Of a DNA stretch of 64,000 nucleotides, positions 34,447 through 44,600 are shown piece after piece. Numbering within the stretch: position 1 is the stretch's first letter; every line of letters begins with the position of its first letter. The notes under the pieces were generated by a model, which worked only from the letters and a program-made list of their open reading frames with translations, did not search any database and had not been told where the DNA came from. Source of the DNA: Herbaspirillum sp. ST 5-3 (lineage in GTDB: Bacteria > Pseudomonadota > Gammaproteobacteria > Burkholderiales > Burkholderiaceae_D); assembly GCF_004804275.1 (NCBI RefSeq), contig NZ_STGI01000001.1, forward strand, positions 124,001-188,000, written 5' to 3'. The position numbers and the translations under genes are program-made.

Positions 34447-35910
34447 TCAAGCGCTCAGGCCCTTGACCGTGTGCCTGGGCTCATGGCGATTCTTCAGTAC
34501 CTGCGGCATGAGCGAGCCCAGGATCATGCCGGCGAAGGCGGCGATCAAGCCCGCAAGCTGGCCGGGAAACTGCTCGCCAAGACTTGTCAGCTGGGGGAAG
34601 AACAGGATCCAGGTCCCAATGCCGGCCGCCAGCGAAACGATAGCGCCCTGGGTCGTCGCCCTATGCCAGTACAGTCCCATCACCAGCGGCACAAAGGCAC
34701 CAACCAGCGTTACCTGGTAAGCCGCCGACACCAGATCGTAGATCGGCGTGCCTTTCATCGCGATGGCATACGCCAGCACAAGTACCGCGAACACGACGAT
34801 GGTGGATCGCATTGCGAACAATTGCTGGCGGTCACTCATGTTCGGGCGCAGATTCTTGAGGATGTTTTCAACGAAGCTGGTGGAAGGCGCCAACAGAGTG
34901 GCCGAGGACGTGCTCTTGATGGCGGAAAGCAACGCACCGAAGAAAAAGATTTGCATCACGAGCGGCATCTTGGTCAGCACGAACGTGGGCAGCAGGCGCT
35001 GATAATCATTCTTCATCAGGTCAACCGCACTCTCGCCCATCACAATGACGGCGCACGAAACGATGAACATCGGCACGAAGGCGAACAGAATATAGCTCGC
35101 TCCGCCAATGACCGCACCGGCACGCGCGGTGGGCGCATCCTTGGCCGACATGACACGCTGGAACACGTCCTGCTGGGGAATACTGCCGAGCATCATCGTC
35201 ACGCCCGCGCCAATGAAGGCCGCAATTTCAGTGAAGCTGGGCGTCGGCAGGAATTTCCACAGATTATCCCTGGAAGCCATGGCGAATACCTGACCGGCAC
35301 CACCAGCCAGGTCGGCGGAAAAGAAGGCGATGATGCTCAAGCCGATCACCAGGACGATCATCTGGATGAAATCGGTCCAGGCCACCGCAAGAAAACCGCC
35401 GATCACAACATAGATCAGCACTGCGAGCGTGCCGACGATCATCCCGGCCGTTTCCGACATGGCGCCATTCGTCAACACCGAAAACACCAGTCCAAGCGCG
35501 GTAATCTGAGCAGCCACCCAGCCCAGGTAGCTCAGAATGATCGCCACGGAACAGAACACCTCGATGCCCTTGCCGTAGCGCTGGCGGTAGAAGTCGCCAA
35601 TGGTCAGCAGATTCAGCTTGTATAGCCGGGCCGCGAAGAACAAACCCACCAGGATCAGGCAGGTACCGGCTCCGAAGGGATCCTCGACAATCGCACTGAG
35701 GCCGCCCTGCACAAATTTGGCCGGGATACCCATGACCGTTTCGGCGCCGAACCAGGTCGCGAACGTCGTCGTCACTACCATGATCAGCGGCAGGCTGCGG
35801 CCGGCGATGGCGAAATCATTCGTGCTCTTGATGCGCGTGCCCGCCCATACGCCCAGTGCAAGTGTTCCCAGCAAATACAGGACGACAAAGGAAATCAGTG
35901 TGTAGTTCAT
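34447..35910 (-). CDS. Sodium:solute symporter (SSS family)
   Basis: A 487-residue protein with about 13 membrane helices. SSS hallmarks include the TNDFAIAGRSLP loop after helix 1, ATWFGAETVMGIPAKFVQGG, GWVAAQITALG and QQDVFQRVMSAKDA. It imports an organic solute with Na+; the substrate (proline, pantothenate, acetate and others occur in the family) cannot be assigned. Monocistronic; nothing notable was seen in the ~200-bp gaps on either side. Confidence 0.88.
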   Translation of the reverse strand: MNYTLISFVVLYLLGTLALGVWAGTRIKSTNDFAIAGRSLPLIMVVTTTFATWFGAETVMGIPAKFVQGGLSAIVEDPFGAGTCLILVGLFFAARLYKLNLLTIGDFYRQRYGKGIEVFCSVAIILSYLGWVAAQITALGLVFSVLTNGAMSETAGMIVGTLAVLIYVVIGGFLAVAWTDFIQMIVLVIGLSIIAFFSADLAGGAGQVFAMASRDNLWKFLPTPSFTEIAAFIGAGVTMMLGSIPQQDVFQRVMSAKDAPTARAGAVIGGASYILFAFVPMFIVSCAVIVMGESAVDLMKNDYQRLLPTFVLTKMPLVMQIFFFGALLSAIKSTSSATLLAPSTSFVENILKNLRPNMSDRQQLFAMRSTIVVFAVLVLAYAIAMKGTPIYDLVSAAYQVTLVGAFVPLVMGLYWHRATTQGAIVSLAAGIGTWILFFPQLTSLGEQFPGQLAGLIAAFAGMILGSLMPQVLKNRHEPRHTVKGLSA

Positions 35911-36085
35911 GTGTATTCGCTCCGCACGAAAAATCCGGTCTGTTCAATGGAGATCGGCTGCCGGTCCAATTTGCTGAATGAGAGGGGCCTCGGCACGCGC
36001 CCTTGTCAAATTTTTCGGGATTATAGCTTCAGAAATCCATCGACATGATTCCCGAAAACGAAAAAGGCGTGCTTTTTTGGAGCGA

Positions 36086-36688
36086 TCAGCGCTCGCGGCG
36101 GCGCCATACCTGCCAGCGCTCTTTTCCTGCAAAAACAGGCAGCGAGTCTGCCACCGCCTCGCCGGCGATGCGTTCGAAGAAAGGAACCAGCAAGCTTTCC
36201 AGCTCGGCGGGAGCAATCCCGAATGGGGGGCCTTTCGGCGTATCGTCAAAGAAAAAGAATCCGGCCAGCAGGCCGCCCGGCGGAAGAAGCTCTGCCCAGC
36301 GGTTCACGACCGCCTGCCGCATCCGGTGCGGCAGCGCACAGAAGAAAGCGCGCTCGTAGATGAGCTCGACGGGATGAGAAGGCGCAAACGCGAAAAAATC
36401 GGCCTGCACAACCCGATCCGCCCAGCGGCCCAGCACCTTGCGCGCCGCTTCCACCGCCGCTGCGGAAAAATCAATCGCCGTGACGTCCCATCCCGCTTCG
36501 GACAGGCATGCCACTTCATAACCTGTTCCGCATCCGGGAATCAGCGTGGCGTATGGGCGAGGCGATTGGGCGACAAATTGCCGAAAGGCGGCGGGAACAT
36601 CGCCGCGATCCCACGGCGTGAACTCTTGCTCAAAGCGCTCCGACCAGAACTCGGGCGCGGAAGGATCCCGGCTTGCGAAGGTAGGCAC
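36086..36688 (-). CDS. SAM-dependent methyltransferase, thiopurine S-methyltransferase-like
   Basis: A 200-residue class I methyltransferase with FWSERFEQEFTPWDRG at the start, SAM motif I LIPGCGTGYEVACL (~49-62), an acidic AIDFSAAAV and the FFCALPHRMR segment, all typical of the TPMT family. The substrate is unknown; TPMT-like enzymes methylate S, Se or halide nucleophiles. It follows ubiB after 3 nt and is probably cotranscribed. Confidence 0.85.
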   Translation of the reverse strand: MPTFASRDPSAPEFWSERFEQEFTPWDRGDVPAAFRQFVAQSPRPYATLIPGCGTGYEVACLSEAGWDVTAIDFSAAAVEAARKVLGRWADRVVQADFFAFAPSHPVELIYERAFFCALPHRMRQAVVNRWAELLPPGGLLAGFFFFDDTPKGPPFGIAPAELESLLVPFFERIAGEAVADSLPVFAGKERWQVWRRRER

Positions 36689-36691
36689 GAT

Positions 36692-38269
36692 TTACCACCA
36701 ATGGAATTGATAGAAGCGAATCAGCACTTGGGCGACCGCGATCCCGATCAGCAAGCCGCCACCAAAGTACACACCAAGACCGAGCAGCAAATTGGTGCGT
36801 CTTTGCTCGGCAAGCAATTGCATGAGCAGCTCGTCGTTTTGTCGCGACGGGTTTTCCGCTCGCGCGCTCAACACCTGGTGGATCAGGCGCGGCAGTTCCG
36901 GAATCATCTTGTTGTAGTGTGGGAGTTCTTCCTTGAAGCGGGAGACCAGGCCACGCCAGCCGATCTGCTCCTGCATCCAGCGTTCCAGGTAGGGCTTCGC
37001 GGTCTTCCACAGATCGAGGTCAGGGTCGAGTTGCCGGCCCAGTCCTTCGATATTGAGCAGGGTCTTCTGGAGCAGCACCAATTGCGGCTGCACTTCGACA
37101 TTGAAGCGGCGCGAGGTCTGGAACAATCTCAGCAGCACCGTGCCGAAGGAGATATCGCGCAGAGGCCGGTCGAAGATCGGCTCGCAGCAAGCGCGGACCG
37201 CCGACTCCAGCTCATCGACGCGCGTGTCCTTCGGCGCCCAGCCGGATTCGATATGCGCCTCGGCGACACGCTTGTAGTCGCGACGGAAGAACGCGAGAAA
37301 ATTCTGCGACAGGTAATCCTTGTCGTAGTCGGTCAGCGTACCGACGATGCCGAAGTCGAGCGCGATGTAGCGGCCAAATGTGGCCGGCTCGATTGACACC
37401 AGGATGTTCCCGGGGTGCATGTCGGCATGAAAAAAGCCGTCGCGGAATACCTGCGTGAAAAAGATTTCCACGCCGTCGCGCGACAGCTTCTTCATATCCA
37501 CACCTTCCGCGATCAGGCGGTCGATGCGCGAAATCGGAATGCCGCGCATGCGCTCCATGACGATCACCGACGTGGAGCAGTAATCCCAGTACATTTCCGG
37601 CACGATCAGCAATTGCGACTGCTGGAAATTGCGACGCAGCTGGCTTGCGTTGGCCGCCTCGCGCATCAGGTCGAGTTCATCGTGCAAGTACTTGTCGAAT
37701 TCGGCGACCACTTCGCGCGGTTTCAGGCGACGGCCGTCAGCCCACAGTTTTTCGACCCAATCGGCGGCGATCCGCATCAGGGCAAGATCCTTCTCGATCG
37801 ACTTCTTCATGCCCGGTCGCAAAACCTTCACCGCAACTTCCTTGCCGTCCTTGAGTTTCGCAAAATGGACCTGTGCGATTGAGGCCGATGCAACGGGCTT
37901 ACGCTCGAACTCGGCAAACAGGTAATCCGGATGCGCGCCGAGCGATTTCTTGATCTGGGCGATCGCCAGATCGGAGTCGAATGGCGGAACACGATCCTGC
38001 AGTTTCGCCAGTTCGTCGGCGATATCCGGCGGCATCAGGTCGCGCCGGGTCGACAACACCTGACCGAACTTCACAAAGATGGGACCGAGGTCTTCCAGTG
38101 CCTGGCGCAGACGCACGCCGCGCGGCGTTGTGATATCGCGCCAGAAGTTCATCGCGCCGATGAGCTTGGCCAGCCGGGGATTCGCCAGCTCCGACATCGC
38201 GATTTCATCCAGGCCGTATTTGATGACGACCCGGAAGATCTTGAAAAGCCGCAGGAATTTAAACAGCAT
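36692..38269 (-). CDS. ubiB: Ubiquinone biosynthesis atypical kinase UbiB
   Basis: A 525-residue ABC1/ADCK-type protein. It has the family motif KFGQ in [16 protein letters not shown] (~65-80), the ATP-site lysine region [18 protein letters not shown] (catalytic loop), DFGIVGTL and two C-terminal membrane helices. It is needed for aerobic ubiquinone synthesis, probably as an ATPase helping lipid precursors. It directly follows ubiJ. Confidence 0.95.
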   Translation of the reverse strand: MLFKFLRLFKIFRVVIKYGLDEIAMSELANPRLAKLIGAMNFWRDITTPRGVRLRQALEDLGPIFVKFGQVLSTRRDLMPPDIADELAKLQDRVPPFDSDLAIAQIKKSLGAHPDYLFAEFERKPVASASIAQVHFAKLKDGKEVAVKVLRPGMKKSIEKDLALMRIAADWVEKLWADGRRLKPREVVAEFDKYLHDELDLMREAANASQLRRNFQQSQLLIVPEMYWDYCSTSVIVMERMRGIPISRIDRLIAEGVDMKKLSRDGVEIFFTQVFRDGFFHADMHPGNILVSIEPATFGRYIALDFGIVGTLTDYDKDYLSQNFLAFFRRDYKRVAEAHIESGWAPKDTRVDELESAVRACCEPIFDRPLRDISFGTVLLRLFQTSRRFNVEVQPQLVLLQKTLLNIEGLGRQLDPDLDLWKTAKPYLERWMQEQIGWRGLVSRFKEELPHYNKMIPELPRLIHQVLSARAENPSRQNDELLMQLLAEQRRTNLLLGLGVYFGGGLLIGIAVAQVLIRFYQFHWW

Positions 38270-38845
38270 TTAGCGGCTTCCCTTCAGTTTCTCGATACGC
38301 TTGCTCAGGCGTTCGACATCGTCACGCAGTCTGGCGACCTCGCTGGCGAAATCGTCAACCATCCGCGGCCGTACCAGCAGCGGCTTCTCGTCCAGGAAAT
38401 ATTCGGCCACGTTCTCCGCCAACTTTTTCTGCGTCGACACGGCGGTCTCGACTGCCGCGCGCACACCGCCTGCGACCCGTACCGCAGCCGCGTCGCCGAT
38501 CAACCTGCTCAGGTCCTCTTCCGCTTCCCAGCGCAGCGAATCGGAAAGCTGCGAGATGGTATTGGCAAAATCGGCATCGCCTTCGATCTGCACATAGGAA
38601 AATGCATGCTCCCGATGCTGCATGATCAGTGGCAAATCGGACAGTTTCACACGGATCGTGACATTCACCGGTTCCTCCACGCCAGCAGCCTGGACCATGC
38701 CATCCGCCATCACCTTGAGCCGGATGCCGGCGAGACCGGCATCGAAGAAGGCGACTTTGCCTGCATGCTTGACGAGCTTGTCGCGCGCCCAGGTTTCCCG
38801 GACCAGCAGGTGGTTGATTGCAGCGGAAGTGGTGGAAGAGATCAT
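38270..38845 (-). CDS. ubiJ: Ubiquinone biosynthesis accessory factor UbiJ
   Basis: A 191-residue protein with an SCP2-type lipid-binding domain (~10-115) and a C-terminal coiled coil (SEVARLRDDVERLSKRIEKL). UbiJ scaffolds the Ubi complex with UbiK and binds the polyprenyl chain. ATG 38845 is chosen because it lies just downstream of the preceding terminator; an upstream in-frame start (38890) would fall inside the terminator. Its stop directly abuts ubiB. Confidence 0.9.
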   Translation of the reverse strand: MISSTTSAAINHLLVRETWARDKLVKHAGKVAFFDAGLAGIRLKVMADGMVQAAGVEEPVNVTIRVKLSDLPLIMQHREHAFSYVQIEGDADFANTISQLSDSLRWEAEEDLSRLIGDAAAVRVAGGVRAAVETAVSTQKKLAENVAEYFLDEKPLLVRPRMVDDFASEVARLRDDVERLSKRIEKLKGSR

Positions 38846-38851
38846 GGTGAC

Positions 38852-38884
38852 AAAACAAAACCGCCCGTGACTATTCACGGGCGG
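38852..38884 (-). terminator. Intrinsic terminator of the Tim44-domain gene
   Basis: CCGCCCGTGA (38861-38870) pairs with TCACGGGCGG (38875-38884) in a 10-bp stem with a 4-nt loop, followed on the minus strand by TTTTGTTTTG. It ends 7 nt before the ubiJ start codon, so ubiJ-ubiB needs readthrough or a promoter within the hairpin region. Confidence 0.85.
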
Positions 38885-38924
38885 CCTCAAGTTTACCAGT
38901 TTGCCGATCGGTATTTCGGCCGGC

Positions 38925-39830
38925 TCAAGATAATTGTTGAATCCCGGCCATCACCCAGCCGCCCTGCCCCGATACCGGTTTCGTCAGATTCCAGATTTCG
39001 GCGAAAGGTTCGGCCGGCGCGTTTTCGGCTTCTTTTATCATTCCCGAGAATTTCACGCTGGCCATGTACTCATCGCCGGTTCTTTCCATGCCCAGCAGTT
39101 CGGCCTCCAGCGACACGACATCGGTATGGTTGGGCGATGCGCCGCGCTCCTGCAGTTGCAGGCGAAGCTCGGCAAACATTTCCGGCGTCGTGAATTCACG
39201 GATGTCATTGATATCCGCCTTGTCCCAGGCGGCTTGCAGTCGGATGAAATAGGTCTTTGCATGGCGCAGGAAGGCCGGCGCGTCGAAATCCGAGGGAAGA
39301 CTGGACACATTGCTGCTGACCGGCTCGGCCTGGAATGCCGCGGGTTGTATCTGCGGCTCGAGGCGCGAACCGATTTCCGGCGTGCGCGGTCCCGAATAGC
39401 TGCCGGCGTAGGCCGGTTGCACATCATGTCCACTCTTGTTCCGGAACAGGCGCATGACGAACACCACCCCAACGGCGATCAAGGCAAACATGAGTATCGT
39501 GCCGATCATGCTGGCCATGACACCGCCCAGGCCGAAATGCGACAGCAACGCGCCCAGCCCCAAGCCAAGCAATGCGCCGCCGAGCATGTTGCGCCACGGG
39601 CTGGCAGGTCTTGGAGGAATATTGTTTTGCGGCGCTGCGGCGGGTGACGAGGGTTTCGCCTGATTGGAATTGGAAAACTGACCAGGAGATTGCGACGGCG
39701 CCTGACGGCTGTAGCTCGGCGCTTGCCGGCCAAACGATCCGCCGCCACCAAGCCGACGCGCTTCCGCATCGGAAGCGACGACGGCCATCGCGCCCAGGGT
39801 GACCACCAGGGCGATCAGGAATTTTTTCAT
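38925..39830 (-). CDS. Tim44-like domain exported/membrane protein
   Basis: A 301-residue protein. An N-terminal signal peptide or anchor (MKKFLIALVVTLGAMAVVAS) is followed by a Gly/Ser/Pro/Gln-rich linker, a Gly-rich membrane region (~90-135, GGALLGLGLGALLSHFGLGG and MFALIAVGVVFVMRLF) and a C-terminal Tim44-like domain (~180-300, FLRHAKTYFIRLQAAWDKAD). ATG 39830 with GGAGAG upstream. Bacterial Tim44-like proteins are of unknown role; the mitochondrial relative binds the import motor and membrane lipid. It lies between ubiE and ubiJ. Confidence 0.87.
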   Translation of the reverse strand: MKKFLIALVVTLGAMAVVASDAEARRLGGGGSFGRQAPSYSRQAPSQSPGQFSNSNQAKPSSPAAAPQNNIPPRPASPWRNMLGGALLGLGLGALLSHFGLGGVMASMIGTILMFALIAVGVVFVMRLFRNKSGHDVQPAYAGSYSGPRTPEIGSRLEPQIQPAAFQAEPVSSNVSSLPSDFDAPAFLRHAKTYFIRLQAAWDKADINDIREFTTPEMFAELRLQLQERGASPNHTDVVSLEAELLGMERTGDEYMASVKFSGMIKEAENAPAEPFAEIWNLTKPVSGQGGWVMAGIQQLS

Positions 39831-39880
39831 GAAACTCTCCTTGTAGCCGCGCGAAACCGGAAATCGGCTCGCTACGACTG

Positions 39881-40615
39881 CTACAGCTTGATGCCGGTGT
39901 GCAGCGCGGCGACACCCGCAGTCAGGTTGAAGTACTCGACGCGTTCCAGCCCCGCGTCCTGCAGCATCTTTTTCAGGGTTTCCTGATCGGGATGCATGCG
40001 GATCGACTCGGCCAGGTAACGATAGCTCTCGGAATCGTTGGCGATGCGCTTGCCCAGCCATGGCAGAACCGAGAACGAATATACGTCGTATGGCTTCTGC
40101 AGCGGTTCCCACACTTTGGAAAATTCCAGGACGAGCAACTTTCCTCCGGGTTTCAGCACACGCTGCATTTCCGCCAGTGCGGCATCCTTGTGCGTCATGT
40201 TGCGCAAGCCGAATGCCACGCTGACACGGTCGAAATAATTGCTCGGGAACGGCAGTTTTTCCGCGTCGCATAGCAAGGTGGGGGTTGCGAGTCCCTTGTT
40301 CAATAGCCGGTCGCGGCCGACGCGCAACATCGATTCATTAATGTCGGTCAACCACACCTCGCCCGTCGGCCCGGCCTGCCTCGCAAAGGCCTTGGCCAGA
40401 TCGCCTGTGCCACCGGCGATGTCGAGCACCTTGAACCCGGGCCGCACGCCCGCCTGCGCAATGGTGAATGCCTTCCAGATGCGGTGCAGTCCGCCGGACA
40501 TCAGATCGTTCATCACGTCGTACTTGCTGGCAACGGAATGAAAGACTTCAGCGACTTTCTGAACCTTTTCTTCTTCGGGAATGGTTTGATAACCGAAATG
40601 GGTCGTATTGGTCAT
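39881..40615 (-). CDS. ubiE: Ubiquinone/menaquinone C-methyltransferase
   Basis: A 244-residue class I SAM methyltransferase with UbiE signatures: [39 protein letters not shown] motif [14 protein letters not shown] and [13 protein letters not shown]. It methylates the ring in ubiquinone synthesis, and demethylmenaquinone where that is made. ATG 40615 gives the conserved N-terminus. Confidence 0.96.
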   Translation of the reverse strand: MTNTTHFGYQTIPEEEKVQKVAEVFHSVASKYDVMNDLMSGGLHRIWKAFTIAQAGVRPGFKVLDIAGGTGDLAKAFARQAGPTGEVWLTDINESMLRVGRDRLLNKGLATPTLLCDAEKLPFPSNYFDRVSVAFGLRNMTHKDAALAEMQRVLKPGGKLLVLEFSKVWEPLQKPYDVYSFSVLPWLGKRIANDSESYRYLAESIRMHPDQETLKKMLQDAGLERVEYFNLTAGVAALHTGIKL

Positions 40616-40734
40616 GGGTAGGAGCCTGTTAATCCAGCCCGCATTATACAAGTGCAGACAGACGGTATTGCCAAGCGTTCCATCCGGCAGTTCGCGCGGG
40701 GCTGAATATTTTGCTTGGTGTCAAATTCAAAGAA

Positions 40735-41169
40735 TCAGTGCTTGTGCCCGCAACTGCCGCCCGCGCTCTGGGCCGACTGCATCGGCGCATCGCGTCCGGT
40801 CTCGCGGGTGAATCCCGCCGCTTCCAGGCGCTTCAGATAGTCTTCCCACAGCTGCGCCTGGTTGGCGCCGAGCCAATGCAGGTAATCCCAGGTATAGATA
40901 CCGGTGTTATGGCCATCCGAAAAATGCAATTGCACCGCGTAATTGCCAACCGGATCGATGGCCGTCATGAGCACGTCGCGCTTGCCGGTCTGCAAGACCT
41001 CCTGTCCTGCGCCATGTCCGCGCACTTCGGCGGAGGGTGAATTCACGCGCAGGAATTCGAAAGGCAGGGAATATACCTCGCCCGACTCGAACGCGAGTTC
41101 CAGCGCGCGCGATTGCTTGTGGACGGTGATGGCGGTCGGCGTCGTTCCGGCGGTCTTTGTATCAGCCAT
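40735..41169 (-). CDS. DUF971 protein (gamma-butyrobetaine hydroxylase-like N-terminal domain)
   Basis: A 144-residue protein with the DUF971 fold (AITVHKQSRALELAFESGE; LPFEFLRVNSPSAEV; VGNYAVQLHFSDGHNTGIYTW) and a His/Cys-containing tail (GGSCGHKH). Similar domains occur in Fe-S/Mrp-linked proteins and eukaryotic BBOX1; the function alone is unknown. Upstream of ubiE in the same direction, as commonly seen in betaproteobacteria. Confidence 0.85.
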   Translation of the reverse strand: MADTKTAGTTPTAITVHKQSRALELAFESGEVYSLPFEFLRVNSPSAEVRGHGAGQEVLQTGKRDVLMTAIDPVGNYAVQLHFSDGHNTGIYTWDYLHWLGANQAQLWEDYLKRLEAAGFTRETGRDAPMQSAQSAGGSCGHKH

Positions 41170-41216
41170 AAATGTGCAGGTCTCAGTGATTCTTTTTTCC
41201 AGTGGAAACCGGTATA

Positions 41217-41654
41217 TCAAAGAAGGGAGTTATCAAAGCGATCGAGTATCGCCTCGCGCAACCTCGGCACCAAGGCCCTGCGCTTGGCCAGATCGGTCGA
41301 ATCGGGCGTGCGCTTGACTTCGCCCCAGATCGGATTGGGGAAATGGGCATCGTCTTCGTAGCGTGGAATGATATGCCAATGCAGGTGCGGCACGACATTG
41401 CCGAGACTGGCGACGTTGATCTTGTGCGGTTGCATGACTTCACGCACAGCTTCCTCGACCTGCCACACGGCGGCAATCAGGATGGCGCGCTCCGCAGTGG
41501 AGAGATCAGTCATCTCCCTGGTGTGCGCATTCCAGATCACGCGACAAAAACCGGGATAGCGTTCGTCATCGACGATCACTATCCGGTAGTTGTCATCCCG
41601 GTAGACGACATCGCCACCGGGCTGGATGCACAATTCGCAGGGCGTATTTTTCAC
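41217..41654 (-). CDS. HIT-family nucleotide hydrolase/transferase
   Basis: A 145-residue protein with the histidine-triad motif HLHWHIIPR (~91-99) and an N-terminal CxxC (CELC) typical of HIT proteins. It acts on nucleotides or dinucleotides; the substrate is unknown. The gap to the 1332-residue oxidoreductase upstream is 8 nt, so they are likely cotranscribed. Confidence 0.87.
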   Translation of the reverse strand: MKNTPCELCIQPGGDVVYRDDNYRIVIVDDERYPGFCRVIWNAHTREMTDLSTAERAILIAAVWQVEEAVREVMQPHKINVASLGNVVPHLHWHIIPRYEDDAHFPNPIWGEVKRTPDSTDLAKRRALVPRLREAILDRFDNSLL

Positions 41655-41662
41655 GTTTTACC

Positions 41663-44600
41663 TCAGACCAGCACGCGTTCAATGCCGCCGTTGTTGGCAA
41701 GTGCGACATAGTCGGGCATCCAGTTTTCGCCGAGCAGATACTTGGCCATTTCGATCACGATGTAATCGGCGGTGGTGTCGGCATCTTCGTTATAACGCAA
41801 CAAGCCTTGCAGGCAGGACGGGCAGGAAGTCAGGATCTTCACATCGCCGCTGAATCCGTCGGCACGCAGCTTGTCCGCGCCTTTGCGCATTTCCTCTTCC
41901 TTGCGGAAGCGAACCTGCGTCGAAATGTCCGGACGGCTGACGCCCAGCGTGCCGGACTCGCCGCAGCAACGCTCATTCTTTTCCACTTTCTGGCCGTCAG
42001 CGGTCGTGATCAGCGCGTTCACCGTTTTCAGCGAGTCCTGCTGCTTCATCGGATTGTGGCAGGGTTCGTGGTACATGTAGCGCGTGCCGGTCACGCCTTC
42101 CAGTTTCACGCCTTTCTCGAGCAAATATTCATGGATGTCGATGATTCGGCAACCCGGGAAAATTTTCTCGAATTCATAGCTCTGCAACTGGTCGTAGCAG
42201 GTGCCGCATGACACTACGACCGTCTTGATGTCGAGGTAGTTCAGCGTGTTGGCCATGCGATGGAACAGCACGCGATTGTCCGTCACCATCTTTTCCGCCT
42301 TGTCGTACTGGCCGTTCCCGCGCTGCGGGTAGCCGCAGCACAAGTAGCCCGGCGGCAGCACAGTCTGCACGCCGACATGCCACAGCATCGCCTGCGTGGC
42401 CAGGCCGACTTGCGAGAACAGCCGCTCGGAACCGCAACCCGGGAAATAGAACACGGCTTCGGTGTCGGCCGTGGTCTTCTTCGGATCGCGGATGATCGGC
42501 ACGACCTTGTCGTCTTCGATGTCGAGCAGCGCACGCGCGGTCTTCTTCGGCAGGTTGCCAGGCATCTTCTTGTTGATGAAGTGAATCACCTGTTCCTTGA
42601 CCGGCGGCTTGCCATGCGTTGCCGGCGGCGCCTTGGTCTGCTTGCGGGCAAACTTCTTCAGCAGGTCGTTCGCGAACCGCTGCGCCTTGTAACCGATGCC
42701 CGTCATTGCAGCGCGCGTGGCATTGATCGTCGCCGGGTCGGTGGCATTGAGGAAGAACATCGCAGCGGCGGTGCCGGGATTGAACGACTTCTTGTCCATC
42801 TTGCGCAGGAGGTTGCGCATGTTCATCGACACATCGCCGAAATCGATGTCGACCGGGCATGGCGTCACGCACTTGTGGCAGACGGTGCAGTGGTCGGCGA
42901 CGTCCTCGAATTCTTCCCAGTGCTTGATGGATACGCCGCGACGGGTCTGCTCTTCGTACAGGAATGCTTCAACGAGCAGCGATGTCGCGAGAATTTTGTT
43001 GCGCGGCGAATAAAGCAGGTTGGCGCGCGGCACGTGCGTGGCGCAAACCGGTTTGCACTTGCCGCAGCGAAGGCAGTCCTTGACGCTGTTGGCAATGGCG
43101 CCGATGTCGCTCTGCTGCATGATCAACGACTCGTGCCCCATCAGGCCGAACGACGGCGTGTAGGCATTGCGCAAATCCGCGTGCATGTCAGGCAGATTCA
43201 ACAGCTTGCCCTTGTTGAAGCGGCCTTCAGGATCGACGCGCAGCTTGTAGTCGCGGAATTCCTGGATTTCGTCTTCCGTCAGGAACTCCAGCTTGGTGAT
43301 CCCAATGCCGTGTTCGCCGGAAATCACGCCGTCGAGCGAGCGCGCCAGCACCATGATGCGCGCAACCGCGGCATGCGCATCCTTCAGCATCTGGTAGTCG
43401 TCGGAGTTGACCGGAATGTTGGTATGCACATTGCCGTCGCCCGCATGCATGTGCAAGGCCACGAACACGCGCCCGCGCAGCACACGCTTGTGAATGGCGC
43501 TGCATTCGTCGAGGATCAGCTTGAACGCGCCGCCATTGAAGATCTGGCGCAGTTGCGCGCGCACCTCGGCCTTCCACGAGACGCGCACCGTACGGTCCTG
43601 CACCACATGGAACACTTTCGCGTCGGCCTGGCGCGCCAGGCGTTCATCAAGCCAGGTTGTCGATACCTCCAGCGAGGCCAACTCATCACGTGCATCGTGC
43701 AGCGGCTTGTCGAGCTGCATCAGGAGGTAAGTCCAGCGCGCGCGTGTTGCATCGATCAGATCCAGCGCTTGCGCAACGCGATCGCCAAGCAGTTCTTCGG
43801 GCGGAATATCCTTGGCATCCGCATCATCGCTCTTGCCGAGCGGCAGATGGCCGGCCTTGAAGAAGGCGCGCAATTCATCCAGTAGCTGCAGCTTGTTCTT
43901 GATCGACAGCTCGATGTTGATGCGTTCGATGCCGTCGGTGTACTCGCCCATGCGGTTCAGGGGAATCACCACGTCTTCGTTGATCTTGAACGCATTGGTA
44001 TGTTTCGCGATCGCCGCCGTGCGCGCGCGGTCCAGCCAGAATTTCTTGCGCGTCTCTGGGCTGACGGCGACGAAACCTTCGCCGACACGCGTATTGGCCA
44101 TGCGAATCACTTCCGATGCGGCGCGCGCGACAGCATCTTCATCGTCGCCGACGATGTCACCGAACAGCGCCATTTTCGGCAGTACACCGCGCTTGGACTT
44201 GGTGGAGTAGCCGACTGCACGCAGATAGCGCTCGTCGAGATGCTCCAGGCCGGCCAGGATCGCGCCGCCCTGCTTCGCTTCGGCGTCGAGGTAATCCTTG
44301 ATCTCCACGATGGACGGAATCGCGTCGCGCGCCTGGCCGAAGAATTCGAGGCAAACGGTGCGCGCAAACTTCGGCATCTTGTGCAGGATCCAGCGCGCGG
44401 ACGTGATCAGGCCGTCGCAGCCTTCCTTCTGCACGCCCGGCAGGCCAGCGAGGAATTTGTCGGTGACGTCCTTGCCCAGGCCTTCCTTGCGGAAGCGGCG
44501 GCCTTCGATTTCGAGGAATTCGGTCTTGAACGGCTTGGCGTTCTTGCCCTTTTCGCTCGGATGCGTCCACTCCAGCTTGAACTTTGCTACCGGCGCATCG

